From NCBI GenBank assembly GCA_021736785.1, contig JAIPFF010000002.1, positions 62,001-126,000 on the forward strand: a stretch of 64,000 nucleotides of DNA. Direction: 5' to 3'. The notes below the pieces were generated by a model. It saw only the letters and a list, made by a program, of their open reading frames with translations, searched no databases and was not told where the DNA came from. The translations under genes were made by a program, and so were the position numbers. Shown in pieces: positions 9,814 through 21,864 of the stretch; within the stretch, counting starts at the first letter, position 1, and every line of letters begins with the position of its first letter. Source of the stretch: Thiohalocapsa sp. GTDB taxonomy: Bacteria > Pseudomonadota > Gammaproteobacteria > Chromatiales > Chromatiaceae.

Positions 9814-10997
9814 CAGGCGACGTCCCCGATGCGCCGCATCGCCTGCTCCAGATTGCTCCGGCCGGTGGCGATGGAAATGCGCGCGCAGCCATCGAGCCCG
9901 AATGCCGAGCCGGGCACCAGGGCGACACCGGCACGCTCGATCAGATACTCCGCCAGCTCGAGATCGTTGCCGACACCGTCGATGCGATCGATCAGGCCTT
10001 GTACGCGAGGGAAGACATAGAAAGTGCCGTCGGTGCGCAGGCACTCGATACCCGGAATCGCGTTCAGCGCGGCGACGACGAAGTCATGCCGTTCCTTGAA
10101 GGCCTGCAGCATTTCGCCGATGCACGCCTGCGGGCCTTCCAGCGCGGCCTGCGCCGCAACCTGGGAGATGGAGGTCGGATTCGACGTGCTCTGCGACTGG
10201 ATCTTCTTCATGGCCTTGATGACCTGCGCCGGCCCCCCGGCGTAGCCGATGCGCCAGCCCGTCATCGAATAGGCCTTGGAGACGCCGTTCAGCACCAGCG
10301 TCCGCGGCGCCAGATCCGGGCAGGCGTTGACGATATTGACGAACGGCGTCTCGCTGTCCCAACGGATGTGCTCGTACATGTCGTCGGTGGCGATCAGCAC
10401 CTTCGGGTAGGCGCGCAGCACGTCGCCCAGCGCGGCCAGCTCGTCGCGGGTATAGGCCATGCCGGTGGGATTCGACGGGCTGTTGATGACGACCAGACGC
10501 GTCTGCTCGGTCATCGCGCCCCGCAGCTGATCGGGCGTGATCTTGAATCGCTGATCGGCCCCGGCATGTACCAGTACCGGTGCGGCGCCGGCCAGCAGAA
10601 CCATATCCGGATAGGACACCCAGTACGGGGCGGGGATAACCACCTCGTCGCCCGGGTCGAGCACCGCTTGCGCCAGGTTGAAAAAGCTCTGCTTGCCGCC
10701 GCACGACACCAAGATTTCGTCGGGCCCGTAGCTCAGGTCGTTCTCGCGTGCGAACTTGGCGATGATCGCGCGCTTGAGCTCGGGCGTACCGTCCACGGCG
10801 GTATACTTGGTGAAGCCGTCTCGGATCGCCTGGATCGCGGCCTGTTTGATGTGATCCGGCGTATCGAAATCCGGCTCCCCCGCGCCGAGGCCGATGACGT
10901 CTTTGCCGGCCGCTTTCAGCTCTTTTGCGCGGGCGGTAATGGCGAGGGTGGCCGAGGGTTTGACGGACTGAACGCGCGCGGAAAGCTTGATCGTCAT
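9813..10997 (-). CDS. aspC: Aspartate aminotransferase (class I, PLP-dependent)
   Basis: Catalyses transamination between aspartate and 2-oxoglutarate. The 394-residue protein starts MTIKLSARVQSVKPSATLAI and has the substrate/PLP regions GLGAGEPDFDTPDHIK, NSPSNPTGMAY and the Schiff-base lysine in LNGVSKAYSMTGWRIGYAGG. It matches the I-gamma (thermophile-type) aspartate transaminases. The frame remains open upstream, but 10997 gives the conserved N-terminus. It is divergent from uvrB; the 166-nt gap must hold both promoters. Confidence 0.94.
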   Translation of the reverse strand: MTIKLSARVQSVKPSATLAITARAKELKAAGKDVIGLGAGEPDFDTPDHIKQAAIQAIRDGFTKYTAVDGTPELKRAIIAKFARENDLSYGPDEILVSCGGKQSFFNLAQAVLDPGDEVVIPAPYWVSYPDMVLLAGAAPVLVHAGADQRFKITPDQLRGAMTEQTRLVVINSPSNPTGMAYTRDELAALGDVLRAYPKVLIATDDMYEHIRWDSETPFVNIVNACPDLAPRTLVLNGVSKAYSMTGWRIGYAGGPAQVIKAMKKIQSQSTSNPTSISQVAAQAALEGPQACIGEMLQAFKERHDFVVAALNAIPGIECLRTDGTFYVFPRVQGLIDRIDGVGNDLELAEYLIERAGVALVPGSAFGLDGCARISIATGRSNLEQAMRRIGDVA

Positions 10998-11163
10998 CGC
11001 TGATTCGTTACCCCGTGGGTAAGTCGGTGCCGATGCGGCGCCGGGCCGCCTGGCGGGAAGGTTTCCGGGCCCACCTGGCTTTCGCCGGCCCGACCCCGAA
11101 TAATAGCGAAACCCCGATCGACCGACATCCCGGATTCTCGCAGCGAACGCCCCGCCGACGTCA

Positions 11164-13170
<2,007 letters not shown>

Positions 13171-13195
13171 CGGCGGCGTCAATGGGCGCACCAGC

Positions 13196-13420
13196 TCAGT
13201 CAAGACCTCGCGCCGCATGCGCCGGCAACCGGCGCCGCCGCCGCCGCGAGCGCTCGCGCATGGGTCGCGGCACACGCAGTGCCGGCATGCGCTGCCCGCG
13301 CCGCGGCCGACCGCCGGCGAAAGCGCCGAGCCATTCGTAGCCGGCCGCCATCAGGCCGAGCACGCCGAACAGCCCGCTCAGGAACAGTACCAATGCCAAG
13401 GCCTCGGTCAACGCGTTCAT
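13196..13420 (-). CDS. Small single-pass membrane protein, unknown function
   Basis: A 74-residue open frame beginning MNALTEALALVLFLSGLFGVLGLM: one hydrophobic helix followed by a basic, arginine-rich tail. A good ribosome site (GGAG, six bases before the ATG) supports translation. I do not recognise the family. It is convergent with uvrB and divergent from cydD. The frame also extends upstream, but only this start has a ribosome site. Confidence 0.4.
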   Translation of the reverse strand: MNALTEALALVLFLSGLFGVLGLMAAGYEWLGAFAGGRPRRGQRMPALRVPRPMRERSRRRRRRLPAHAARGLD

Positions 13421-13743
13421 CCTGGTCTCCTCCGGGGTCTCCTCCGGGTCTGCGGTGGTATCGGGATCGTGGCACCAACATGCGCCCGGCGGTGACTCAA
13501 AACCTGAGTCCGGTTCGGTTTGCCGCTCCGATCGTTCCGACCGCGATCTCGCGCGCGCGGCGGCCGCCATTGGCCGAAGCCCATGCACGTTGATTTGCCG
13601 GCGTTTCTCGGACCATCGAAGACAGGCAGCGTCGGCACTGCAGTCCGCGGGGCGGCAAAACCGCATCCGGGTCATTGCAGCACCGGTGATGCTTTCTCTA
13701 GACTGCGCGCGCCGGCCTGTGCCCGCCCCGAAGGATTCCCCCG
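13421..13743 (+). promoter_or_regulatory. cydD upstream region with possible sigma-70 promoter
   Basis: No convincing gene lies in these 323 bases. TTGCAG at 13675-13680 and TAGACT at 13699-13704 are 18 bases apart and lie 40 bases before cydD, so they could be its -35/-10 elements. I saw no clear FNR or ArcA site. Confidence 0.3.
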
Positions 13744-15507
13744 ATGTCTGCCCGCTCCCTGCTGAACGATCAGAAAGCCGTCGGCGCACGCTGGCTGAAG
13801 CTGTCTGTAGTGCTCGGCCTGCTCAATGGTCTGCTGCTGATCGCGCAGGCCTGGCTGCTGGCCCGAATCATCGATGCCGTCGTCTTCAAGGACGCGGGCC
13901 TTGCCGATGTCGCGGTCTGGCTTTGGCTGCTGCTGCCGCTGTTCCTCGTCCGCGCCGGTCTCGCCCGCGGCTCCGAGCAGACCGCCTTCCGCGCCGCGGC
14001 CGAAATCAAGCGCCAACTGCGCGGTCGGGTCTACCGCCATATCCAGAAAGCGGGCCCGGGCTGGATGTCCGGTCAGCGCAGCGGCGCCCTGTCGGAGGAC
14101 CTGACCAAAGGCGTCGAAGGCATCGAGGCCTACTACGCCCGCTTCCTGCCGGCCATGACGCTGACCGCCCTGATCCCGCTCGCGATCCTGCTGGTGGTGC
14201 TGCCGATCGACTGGCTCTCCGGACTGGTCATGCTGGTCACCGCGCCGCTGATCCCGCTGTTCATGATCCTGATCGGCACCGGGGTCGAGCGCCTGAACCA
14301 GCAGCAATGGAAGACGCTCGCGCGCATGGGCGCCCACTTCCTGGATGTGATCCAGGGCCTGACGACGCTGAAGCTCTTCAACGCGAGCCGCCGCGAGGCG
14401 GAGGTCATCGCCCGCATCTCGGATGACTATCGCCGCTCGACCATGGAGGTGCTGCGGGTCGCCTTCCTGTCTTCGGCAGTGTTGGAGTTTTTCGCCACCA
14501 TCGGCATCGCGATCATCGCCGTGTTCATCGGTTTTCGGCTGTACGACGTTGGCCTGCCGATCCCCGACTTCATGGCGCCGCCGGAGATCAGCTTCTTCAC
14601 GGGGTTCTTCGTGCTGTTGCTCGCGCCGGAGTTCTACCTGCCGCTGCGCAGCCTCGGCACCCATTACCACGGCCGTATGGAAGCGGTCGCCGCGGCGGAG
14701 CGCCTGGTCGCGGTGCTGGACGCGCCGGTGGCGCCGTCCCCCGACGAGCCGGTCGTCCTCAAGCCGGAAGGCCCCATCGGCGTGCGCTTCGACGACGTGC
14801 GTTTCAGCTACGAGGCCGGCCGCTCGGCCCTCGCCGGCGCAAGCTTCGACATAGCCCCCGGCGAGCGCGTCGCGTTGGTCGGTCCGAGCGGCGCCGGCAA
14901 AACGACGGTCGCAAGCCTGCTGCTCGGGTTCCTTCGGCCCGACGGCGGCAGCATCCTGGTGGACGGCGCGGACCTCGCTCGGCTCGATATCGACGCCTGG
15001 CGCCGCAATCTGGCCTGGCTGCCCCAGAGCCCGCGGCTATTCCAGGGCACACTCGGCGACAACATCCGACTGGGCGCGCCGAATGCGCCCCTCGACGCGG
15101 TACGCCGGGCCGCGGAACAGGCCCACGCGGCGGAGTTTATCGACCGTCTCCCGTTGGGCTACGACACGCCTGTCGGCGAGCGCGGCGTCGGGCTCTCGGG
15201 CGGACAGATCCAGCGCATCGCGCTGGCGCGCGCGTTCCTGCGCGATGCGCGTCTGGTGCTGCTGGACGAGGCCACCGCAAATCTGGACCCGGCCAGCGAG
15301 GCGCTGGTGCAGCAGGCCCTGGATAGGCTCGCCGACGGCCGCACCATGCTCGTGATCGCCCACAGGCTCGCGACAGTGCGCTCGGCGGACAGGATCCTGG
15401 TGCTCGACGGCGGGCACATCGTCGAGCAGGGCGATCACGCAACGCTGATGCAGCAAGACGGTCCCTACCGGCGCATGGCTCGACTGCTGGAGGTGTCCGC
15501 CCCATGA
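13744..15507 (+). CDS. cydD: Cysteine/glutathione ABC exporter subunit CydD
   Basis: One half of the heterodimeric CydDC transporter, which exports thiols to the periplasm and is needed for assembly of cytochrome bd oxidase. The 587-residue protein has an N-terminal six-helix membrane domain and a C-terminal ATPase domain with Walker A GPSGAGKTT, signature LSGGQIQR and Walker B LVLLDEATANLD. It overlaps cydC by 4 nt. The cydAB genes themselves are not in the window. Confidence 0.92.
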   Translation: MSARSLLNDQKAVGARWLKLSVVLGLLNGLLLIAQAWLLARIIDAVVFKDAGLADVAVWLWLLLPLFLVRAGLARGSEQTAFRAAAEIKRQLRGRVYRHIQKAGPGWMSGQRSGALSEDLTKGVEGIEAYYARFLPAMTLTALIPLAILLVVLPIDWLSGLVMLVTAPLIPLFMILIGTGVERLNQQQWKTLARMGAHFLDVIQGLTTLKLFNASRREAEVIARISDDYRRSTMEVLRVAFLSSAVLEFFATIGIAIIAVFIGFRLYDVGLPIPDFMAPPEISFFTGFFVLLLAPEFYLPLRSLGTHYHGRMEAVAAAERLVAVLDAPVAPSPDEPVVLKPEGPIGVRFDDVRFSYEAGRSALAGASFDIAPGERVALVGPSGAGKTTVASLLLGFLRPDGGSILVDGADLARLDIDAWRRNLAWLPQSPRLFQGTLGDNIRLGAPNAPLDAVRRAAEQAHAAEFIDRLPLGYDTPVGERGVGLSGGQIQRIALARAFLRDARLVLLDEATANLDPASEALVQQALDRLADGRTMLVIAHRLATVRSADRILVLDGGHIVEQGDHATLMQQDGPYRRMARLLEVSAP

Positions 15508-17234
15508 ACGACCTGCTGCGCCTCTGGAAGCTGTTTCGGCCTTACCGGGGCTGGATGCTCGCCGGCTTTGCGATCTCGCTCGCCACGTTGATCGCGAACG
15601 TCGCGCTGATGGCTGTCTCCGGCTGGTTCATCACCGCGATGGCCATGGCCGGCGCCGCCGGTGTGGCGATGAACTACTTCACGCCGGCGGCGATGATCCG
15701 CGGCAGCGCCATCGCCCGCACCGCCGGGCGCTATTTCGAGCGGCTGATTACCCACGAGGCGACCCTGCGCCAGCTCGCGGGCCTGCGCGTTTGGTTCTAC
15801 CGCAAGCTCGAGCCGTTGGCCCCGGCCCGGCTGCAGCAATACCACAGCGCCGACCTGCTGAGCCGCATCCGCGCCGACGTCGATGCGCTGGACAACCTCT
15901 ACGTTCGGGTGCTTGTCCCGTCCCTGGTCGCCATCGTCGCCGGCGTCGGTTTCTTCCTCTTCACCGCCCTGTTCGACCTGCGCCTCGCGCTGGTGCTGCT
16001 GGCGATGCTGCTGGTGGCGGGGCTGCTGCTGCCCTGGCTTAGCCGCTGGCTGGGGGCAGCCCCCGGACGCCGCCTCGTCGAGGCCGAAGCACAGCTGCGC
16101 CAAGTTGCGATCGACGGCACTCAGGGCCTGTCGGAACTGCTCGTCTACGGCGCCGCCGAGGCCCAGGCCGAGCGGATCGACGCGCTGAGCCGAGACCTGA
16201 TCCGCGAGCAGGACCGCATGAGCCGCATCGCCGGCTTCGCCCAAGGTGCAGTAGGCCTGTGCGCGAACCTGACGCTGTGGGCGTTCTTATGGATCGGTAT
16301 TCCGCTGGTGGAGTCCGGCGTGCTGCCGCCGCCGCAGCTCGCAATGCTGGCGCTGTTCGCGCTCGCGGCCTTCGAGTCGGTGGCGCCGCTGCCGCTCGCG
16401 TTTCAGCAACTGGAGGCGACGCTGACGGCGGCACGCCGGCTGTTCGCCATCGTCGACACCGAGCCCGCCGTCGCCGAGCCCACCGGGCCCGCACCGCAAC
16501 CGCAAGATAACGGCATCGCGATCCGCGGCCTGCGCTTCGGCTACCCGGGCGCGGACCGACCGGCACTCGACGGCCTCGATCTCGACTTGCCCGAGGGCCG
16601 GCGCGTCGCCATCGTCGGCGCCACCGGCTCCGGCAAGAGCACGCTGCTGAACCTGCTGCTGCGCTTCTGGGCACCGGACGCCGGCGAGATGCGCCTCGGC
16701 GGCGAGCCGCTGGAAGCCTTTCCCGGCGAGCAGTTGCGTGATCGCATCGCGCTGGTCTCCCAGCACCCGCACCTGTTCGACGCCAGCATCCGCGAGAACC
16801 TGCTCATCGCAGCACCCGACGCATCGGTAGGTCTGATCGAGCAGGCCTGCGCAACGGCACAAATCGACAGGTTCATCGCCGATCTGCCCGAGGGCTACGA
16901 CACCTGGGTCGGCGAGACCGGCGTGCGCGTCTCCGGCGGCCAGGCCCGGCGCATCGCCATCGCCCGGGCGCTGTTGAAGGATGCCCCGATACTGCTGCTC
17001 GACGAGCCCACCGAAGGCCTCGACGCCCCCACCGAGCGCGCGCTGATGGACGCCATCCGCCGGTTGATGCAGGGCCGCACCGTGCTGCTGATCACCCACC
17101 GCCCGGTGGCGCTGGCCGAAATGGACGAAATCCTGGTGCTAGACCAAGGCCGTGTGATCGAGCGCGGCAGCCACGAGGAACTGCTGCGTGCACAGCATTA
17201 CCCCCGCCTGCTCGGTCTCGACAACGCTCTCTGA
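15504..17234 (+). CDS. cydC: Cysteine/glutathione ABC exporter subunit CydC
   Basis: Partner of CydD. The 576-residue protein has a six-helix membrane domain (with NYFTPAAMIRGSAIARTAGRYFERL, a stretch typical of CydC) and an ATPase domain with Walker A GATGSGKST, signature VSGGQARR and Walker B ILLLDEPTEGLD. Its ATG lies within the last codons of cydD (ATGA), so the two are translationally coupled. Confidence 0.92.
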   Translation: MNDLLRLWKLFRPYRGWMLAGFAISLATLIANVALMAVSGWFITAMAMAGAAGVAMNYFTPAAMIRGSAIARTAGRYFERLITHEATLRQLAGLRVWFYRKLEPLAPARLQQYHSADLLSRIRADVDALDNLYVRVLVPSLVAIVAGVGFFLFTALFDLRLALVLLAMLLVAGLLLPWLSRWLGAAPGRRLVEAEAQLRQVAIDGTQGLSELLVYGAAEAQAERIDALSRDLIREQDRMSRIAGFAQGAVGLCANLTLWAFLWIGIPLVESGVLPPPQLAMLALFALAAFESVAPLPLAFQQLEATLTAARRLFAIVDTEPAVAEPTGPAPQPQDNGIAIRGLRFGYPGADRPALDGLDLDLPEGRRVAIVGATGSGKSTLLNLLLRFWAPDAGEMRLGGEPLEAFPGEQLRDRIALVSQHPHLFDASIRENLLIAAPDASVGLIEQACATAQIDRFIADLPEGYDTWVGETGVRVSGGQARRIAIARALLKDAPILLLDEPTEGLDAPTERALMDAIRRLMQGRTVLLITHRPVALAEMDEILVLDQGRVIERGSHEELLRAQHYPRLLGLDNAL

Positions 17235-17317
17235 CGCCGCGTCGCGGACGCACCGCGCATGCCCGGCGACGATCGGGGCCAAGGCGGCTCGACCAACTAC
17301 TGATGGCGCTCGCCGAT

Positions 17318-17424
17318 GCCCGGCGCGTAATGCGCCGGGCGCCTGTCTGATGCCGGCCCCGCGGCCGGCAACAATAGCGGGGTCTTTGTTCGGCAGGGGC
17401 TCGGGGCCGGCTCATTCGGCCCCG
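17318..17424. terminator. Three GC-rich hairpins between convergent genes
   Basis: Three perfect inverted repeats follow each other: a 9-bp stem at 17318-17340 (GCCCGGCGC, loop GTAAT), a 7-bp stem at 17352-17369 and an 8-bp stem at 17402-17424. They lie between the ends of cydC and the convergent hydrolase gene. None has a T run, so they may act as Rho-dependent or transcript-stabilising structures. Confidence 0.45.
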
Positions 17425-17496
17425 GCCCGCACTCGTCCGCGGCCGGCAAGCCACCCGCCCGCAGGCGCCTTGCTTGCCTGCGGCCGCTGAGCGCGC

Positions 17497-18258
17497 TCAG
17501 ACGCTCAGCCAGCCGGTGGATTGATTCTGCTCGGCCACCAGCAGTTCCGGCGCCAGATCGGAGGCAACACCGCGGACTGCCGCGAGCGCCAGATCGGGCC
17601 GGTTGTTCTTCGCGCTTATATGGGAGATGACCAGGCGCCGCAGGCCGCGGTGGTGCACGGCGTCCAGCAATTCGGCGGCCTGGGCATTGTTCAAGTGGCC
17701 GAACGCGCCGCCGACACGCCGCTGCAGGCTCACGGGATAGGGCCCGTCGCGCAGCATCTGCGGATCGTGGTTCGCCTCGAGCATCAGCGCGTCGCACTCC
17801 TTCAGCGCTTCGCGCATGCGCGCCGTGACGGTGCCGGCGTCGGTCAGCACACCCAGACGACGGCCCTCGCCTTCTATGACGAACTGGCAGGGCTCGCGGG
17901 CATCATGGGGGACGGGAATCGGGCGTAGCCTCAGCGCGCCGATGCGAAAGCCGCTGCCGTGGCCGGCAAAAAGGCGCAGCCGCGCCGCGTCGGGAGTTCC
18001 GGCGCCCTTCCAGGTGCCGGGCGAAGTCCAGACCTCTGCACCGTGGCAAGCCGCAAAGCGGGCAACACCGCCGACGTGGTCGCCGTGCTCGTGGGTGACG
18101 ACAACCGCGGCAATGCTGGCGGCCTCGACGCCGAGATCCGCCAGGCGCCGCTCTGTCTCGCGCAGCCCGAAACCACAATCGAGCAACACCCGCGTGCCGT
18201 CGGTCTCGATCAGCGTCGCATTGCCGCGACTCCCGCTACCGAGCACGGCGAAGCGCAT
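17497..18258 (-). CDS. MBL-fold metallo-hydrolase (YycJ/RNase Z-like)
   Basis: A 253-residue metallo-beta-lactamase-fold protein. The metal-binding motif THEHGDHVGG lies near residue 55, preceded by the GSGSRGNATLIE glycine segment typical of YycJ-like hydrolases, with further metal ligands in PVPHDAREP, LTDAGTVT and LEANHD. It starts 6 nt after bamC and is probably the last gene of a dapA-bamC-hydrolase operon. The substrate cannot be told; nucleic acid or phosphodiester cleavage is typical of the family. Confidence 0.85.
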   Translation of the reverse strand: MRFAVLGSGSRGNATLIETDGTRVLLDCGFGLRETERRLADLGVEAASIAAVVVTHEHGDHVGGVARFAACHGAEVWTSPGTWKGAGTPDAARLRLFAGHGSGFRIGALRLRPIPVPHDAREPCQFVIEGEGRRLGVLTDAGTVTARMREALKECDALMLEANHDPQMLRDGPYPVSLQRRVGGAFGHLNNAQAAELLDAVHHRGLRRLVISHISAKNNRPDLALAAVRGVASDLAPELLVAEQNQSTGWLSV

Positions 18259-18264
18259 GCGCGC

Positions 18265-19431
18265 TTAGCGCAGCTGCTCGTGTAAGAGGCCGAGGATGCG
18301 CTCGGCGGTGTCCGAGCTGTCCTGCTGGCCACCGGCGTCCAGCACGCTGACGCGGGTCTCGTTGCCGGCGTCGGTGAGTTTGACTTGGTACTGGCGCACC
18401 GTATCGCCCTTGTCGCCGTCGTTCCAGAAGGCGAGCCGCGATGCCAGGCCTTTCTTCCGACCGCTATCCCGACCGGGGTCGTCGTAACGAACGAAGAAGA
18501 TACCCTCAGCGCGATTGCGGTCCTCGACGGCGAAGCCGGTGCGGTCTAGCGCAAGGCCGGTCTGCCGCCAGGCTTGGCGGTATTCCTCGGGAATCACCAA
18601 CTGACTGCCGGCGCCGGAGCCGACCAACCGCGCACCGCCGCCCGCGGACGCGGCCCCGCTGCTGCCGCCGCCTTGGGCCAGCATGCGGTCCGCGCTACTG
18701 TCGGACACGCCCAAGTAGAGCATCATCCGCCGCAGCATGGCGGCTTCCTTCTCGGGATCGCTCGGCGCGGGCTCCCACACGGTCCGCGAGTCCTCTCCCA
18801 GCGTGTTCTTCACGAAGCGCTCTTCCATGGCACGGTGGGTCAGATAGACCTCGGTGGTGCTGCGCTGCGGTCCGGCGTCGACGCGCACCCGATACTGATC
18901 GCGGATCGAGGTGGCATAGAGGCCATCCACCACCTTGCGCAGTTGGCGCGTGACGAAGTCATTGCGCACTTCGGCACGATTTTCCAGCCAGTCCGTCTTC
19001 ATGACGCCCACCGACGGTTCCTGCTCGACCAGCAGAATGCCCTGCTCGCGCCAGAACGAAACGATACGCGGCCAAACATTCTGCGGCGGCGCCTCGATCT
19101 CGAGCCAGCGCCGATCGCCGGAGCGCTCCAGCGTGACACCGGCCACCTCGGGCAGCACGTCGCCGCTGGTGGCGATTTGGCGCCGGGCCGTGCGCTCGCC
19201 GGCGAACTCCGAGAACGTGGTGCTGCCGCTCGGAGGCGGAATGTCCAACGCGTCGTCGAAGGTCGCTCCGGCCAGATCGGGCGGAAGCTCCAGGTTCTCC
19301 GAGGCCTCGCGCTGCTTCTTGTACTCCAGAGTTTGATCGGGCAGAACATTGTCCAGCGCCCCGGAGCCGCCGCAGGCCGAGAGCATCGGCAGCAGCAAGA
19401 TCGCCGTCAGTGGGTGAATCTTCAGGATCAT
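18265..19431 (-). CDS. bamC: Outer membrane assembly lipoprotein BamC
   Basis: Accessory lipoprotein of the BAM complex that inserts beta-barrel proteins into the outer membrane. The 388-residue protein has a lipoprotein signal MILKIHPLTAILLLPMLSAC with lipobox LSAC. It then has the unstructured N-terminal lasso (TLEYKKQREASENLELPPDL) and two helix-grip domains. It follows dapA, as in many gammaproteobacteria. The ATG at 19431 is chosen because it directly begins the signal peptide. Confidence 0.88.
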   Translation of the reverse strand: MILKIHPLTAILLLPMLSACGGSGALDNVLPDQTLEYKKQREASENLELPPDLAGATFDDALDIPPPSGSTTFSEFAGERTARRQIATSGDVLPEVAGVTLERSGDRRWLEIEAPPQNVWPRIVSFWREQGILLVEQEPSVGVMKTDWLENRAEVRNDFVTRQLRKVVDGLYATSIRDQYRVRVDAGPQRSTTEVYLTHRAMEERFVKNTLGEDSRTVWEPAPSDPEKEAAMLRRMMLYLGVSDSSADRMLAQGGGSSGAASAGGGARLVGSGAGSQLVIPEEYRQAWRQTGLALDRTGFAVEDRNRAEGIFFVRYDDPGRDSGRKKGLASRLAFWNDGDKGDTVRQYQVKLTDAGNETRVSVLDAGGQQDSSDTAERILGLLHEQLR

Positions 19432-19574
19432 AGGATTTTCATCTCGCACGGCGCCAGCCGCGGTGGCGCCGGCGGTCGACGTGCTTGTTTTCGAACCGTG
19501 GCGCTGTTCGCCGCGCTATCTGTATCGGGTGGATAGATCGCGACGCGGGCCGTCGGCGTCGACCCGGGCCAGGC

Positions 19575-20450
19575 TCAGATCGCCTGCGCGTCCTTCATGG
19601 CTTGCCGCACCGGCGCGTGAAACTCCTCCGCAAGCCAGGTCAGCGGCAGACGGATACCGCGTCGGGCCAAGCCCATCTCGTACATGGCCCATTTTACAGG
19701 TATTGGATTGGACTCGAGAAACAACGTGCGATGCAGGCCGCGCAAGGGACTGTCGAGGGCCGTCGCAAGCTCCCGATCCCCGGCCAGCGCCGCCGCGCAC
19801 ATGGCCGCCATTTGCCGGGGGGCCACGTTACTGGTGACCGAGATGACACCGTCGCCGCCGCGCAGCATGAATTCGCAGCCGGTGGCGTCGTCGCCGCTGT
19901 AGAGCGCAAACTCCGCGCCGCAGAGCGTGCGCAGCCGCTCGACGCGCTCCAGATCGCCGGTGGCCTCCTTGATCCCGATAATGTTCGGCGTTTCGGCCAG
20001 CACCGCTGCCGTTTCCGGCTTCATGTCGCAGGCCGTACGGCCGGGCACATTGTAGAGAATCTGAGGGATCTCGACCGCCTCGGCGATCGCCCGATGATGG
20101 GCAATCAGACCTGCCTGCGTCGGCTTGTTGTAGTACGGGGTCACGAGCAGCGCCGCGTCCGCGCCCGCGTCCCGGGCGCATCGGGTCAGTCGGATGGCCT
20201 CGGTGGTGGAATTGGCGCCGGTGCCGCCGATCACGGGCAGCCGCCCGGCGGCGAGCTCGACGGTGCGCGCGATGGCTGCGCAGTGCTCGTCTTCGTCGAG
20301 CGTCGCGGACTCGCCGGTGGTCCCGACGGCCACGATCGCCGCGGTGCCGGCATCGACGTGGAAATCGATCAGCCGCGCGAGGGCATCATCGTCGACCCCG
20401 CCGTCCTCGTTCATCGGCGTGATCAACGCGACGATGCTGCCTTTGAACAT
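19575..20450 (-). CDS. dapA: 4-hydroxy-tetrahydrodipicolinate synthase
   Basis: Condenses pyruvate with aspartate semialdehyde in the lysine/diaminopimelate pathway. The 291-residue protein has the N-terminal [13 protein letters not shown], the [10 protein letters not shown] motif, the catalytic Tyr region [13 protein letters not shown] and the Schiff-base lysine in [14 protein letters not shown]. Divergent from gcvR; followed by bamC after a 143-nt gap. Confidence 0.97.
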   Translation of the reverse strand: MFKGSIVALITPMNEDGGVDDDALARLIDFHVDAGTAAIVAVGTTGESATLDEDEHCAAIARTVELAAGRLPVIGGTGANSTTEAIRLTRCARDAGADAALLVTPYYNKPTQAGLIAHHRAIAEAVEIPQILYNVPGRTACDMKPETAAVLAETPNIIGIKEATGDLERVERLRTLCGAEFALYSGDDATGCEFMLRGGDGVISVTSNVAPRQMAAMCAAALAGDRELATALDSPLRGLHRTLFLESNPIPVKWAMYEMGLARRGIRLPLTWLAEEFHAPVRQAMKDAQAI

Positions 20451-20635
20451 GCCGTTTTCCCCGCTGCCGCTAAAGCTTAATTGGCGGATGGTAGCGTGCG
20501 CGCTTCGACGCTGACAAGACCGCGCCCGGCGTATGCATGCGCCGACCCGTCGGGCGCAGGCGGCTGATTGGCCCGATCGGGTCCATGCTATACACTCACG
20601 CCTGACGCATTCGAAGCGAGTTTGCCCAGTCCAGT

Positions 20636-21178
20636 ATGATGAGTACGCAGAAGACTTTCCTCGTCATCTCCGCCCTCGGAGAAGACCACCCCGGACTCGT
20701 GAACGACCTGTCCAGAGCCATCCTCGAGCAGGGCTGTAATATCGAGGACAGCCGCATGGCCGTGCTCGGCGGCGAGTTCGCGGCCATGCTGCTCGTCGAA
20801 GGCAAATGGAACACGCTGGCCAAGGTCGAGAACGTACTGCCGGAGTTGGAACGATCCCTCGGCATGACCATCATCAGCAAGCGCACCGGGGAGCGCGCGC
20901 GCAGCACCGACAAATTGCCCTACGGGGTGGACGTCGTCGCCATGGATCATCCCGGCATCGTCAACAACTTGGCCGGCTTCTTCGCGGAGCGCAATATCAA
21001 TATCGAAGACATGGCGACCACGACCTATGCCGCGGCGCACACCGGCACGCCGATGTTCTCGGTGCACATGACCGTCGGCATCCCTGCGTCCACGCACATC
21101 GCCACGCTACGCGAAGAGTTCATGGATTACTGCGACGGCCTCAATCTCGATGCCGTCCTGGAACCGCTGAAGGCCTGA
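20636..21178 (+). CDS. gcvR: Tandem ACT-domain regulator, GcvR family
   Basis: A 180-residue protein built of two ACT domains (first [20 protein letters not shown], second [20 protein letters not shown]), each with the glycine turn used for amino-acid binding. This matches GcvR, the glycine-cleavage repressor that acts on GcvA in Escherichia coli. The neighbour bcp, 87 nt downstream, is the usual partner. The start is ATGATG; the second ATG (20639) is possible. Confidence 0.85.
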   Translation: MMSTQKTFLVISALGEDHPGLVNDLSRAILEQGCNIEDSRMAVLGGEFAAMLLVEGKWNTLAKVENVLPELERSLGMTIISKRTGERARSTDKLPYGVDVVAMDHPGIVNNLAGFFAERNINIEDMATTTYAAAHTGTPMFSVHMTVGIPASTHIATLREEFMDYCDGLNLDAVLEPLKA

Positions 21179-21265
21179 CCCACCCGCCGCGGCGCCGTCC
21201 CCGAGCGCACCTTCCGTCAACCTCGCGGCCGCGCCCGCCGGCTGCTCCGACATACAGGATCCACC

Positions 21266-21733
21266 ATGGCAGTTGCAATCGGCGAAACCGTTCCGGACAT
21301 CGAGCTCCCGGCCACCGGCGACAAGCAAGTGAAGCTTTCCGACTTCCGCGGCAAGCGGCTGGTGCTCTATTTCTACCCGAAGGCCAGCACACCGGGCTGC
21401 ACCCAGGAAGGACTCGATTTCAGCGCCGCCGCCGCCGACTTCGAGTCGGCCAACACGGCCATCCTCGGCGCCTCGCGCGACGGCATCAAGGCGCAGGAAA
21501 ACTTCAAGACCAAACAAGGCTTCACGTTCGATCTGTTGTCGGACAAGGACGAAGTCCTGTGCAAAGCCTTCGACGTGATCAAGCTGAAAAAGATGTACGG
21601 AAAGGAATCCCTCGGCGTCGAGCGCAGCACCTTCCTGATCGACGAGCAAGGCACACTTCGCCGGGAATGGCGCGGCGTCAAGGTCAAGGGTCACGTCGAC
21701 GAGGTCCTCGCCGCCGTGCGCTCGCTCGGCTAA
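21266..21733 (+). CDS. bcp: Peroxiredoxin of the BCP/PrxQ family
   Basis: Thiol peroxidase that reduces hydroperoxides. The 155-residue protein has the peroxidatic Cys45 in STPGCTQEGL. Escherichia coli BCP has a second cysteine five residues on; here that position is Leu50. A cysteine at about position 99 (DEVLCKAF) might act as an alternative resolving thiol, or the enzyme could use an external thiol. Confidence 0.93.
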   Translation: MAVAIGETVPDIELPATGDKQVKLSDFRGKRLVLYFYPKASTPGCTQEGLDFSAAAADFESANTAILGASRDGIKAQENFKTKQGFTFDLLSDKDEVLCKAFDVIKLKKMYGKESLGVERSTFLIDEQGTLRREWRGVKVKGHVDEVLAAVRSLG

Positions 21734-21864
21734 GCCGGGGCCACCCCCCGGAGCACGTTCATCCGCCGAGGGCGGTGCCGCGAACACCGGCGCCGCCCGG
21801 TCGGTTCTGCGCGCTCGCCCATCGCCCTTCAAACGATTCCGCTGATGCGTCGTCCGCCGAAACC

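Noticed and set aside
20806-21864. Upstream extension of the PIN-PhoH frame
   Set aside because: It runs through gcvR and bcp in another frame and has no domain; the ATG at 21865 starts the PIN domain.
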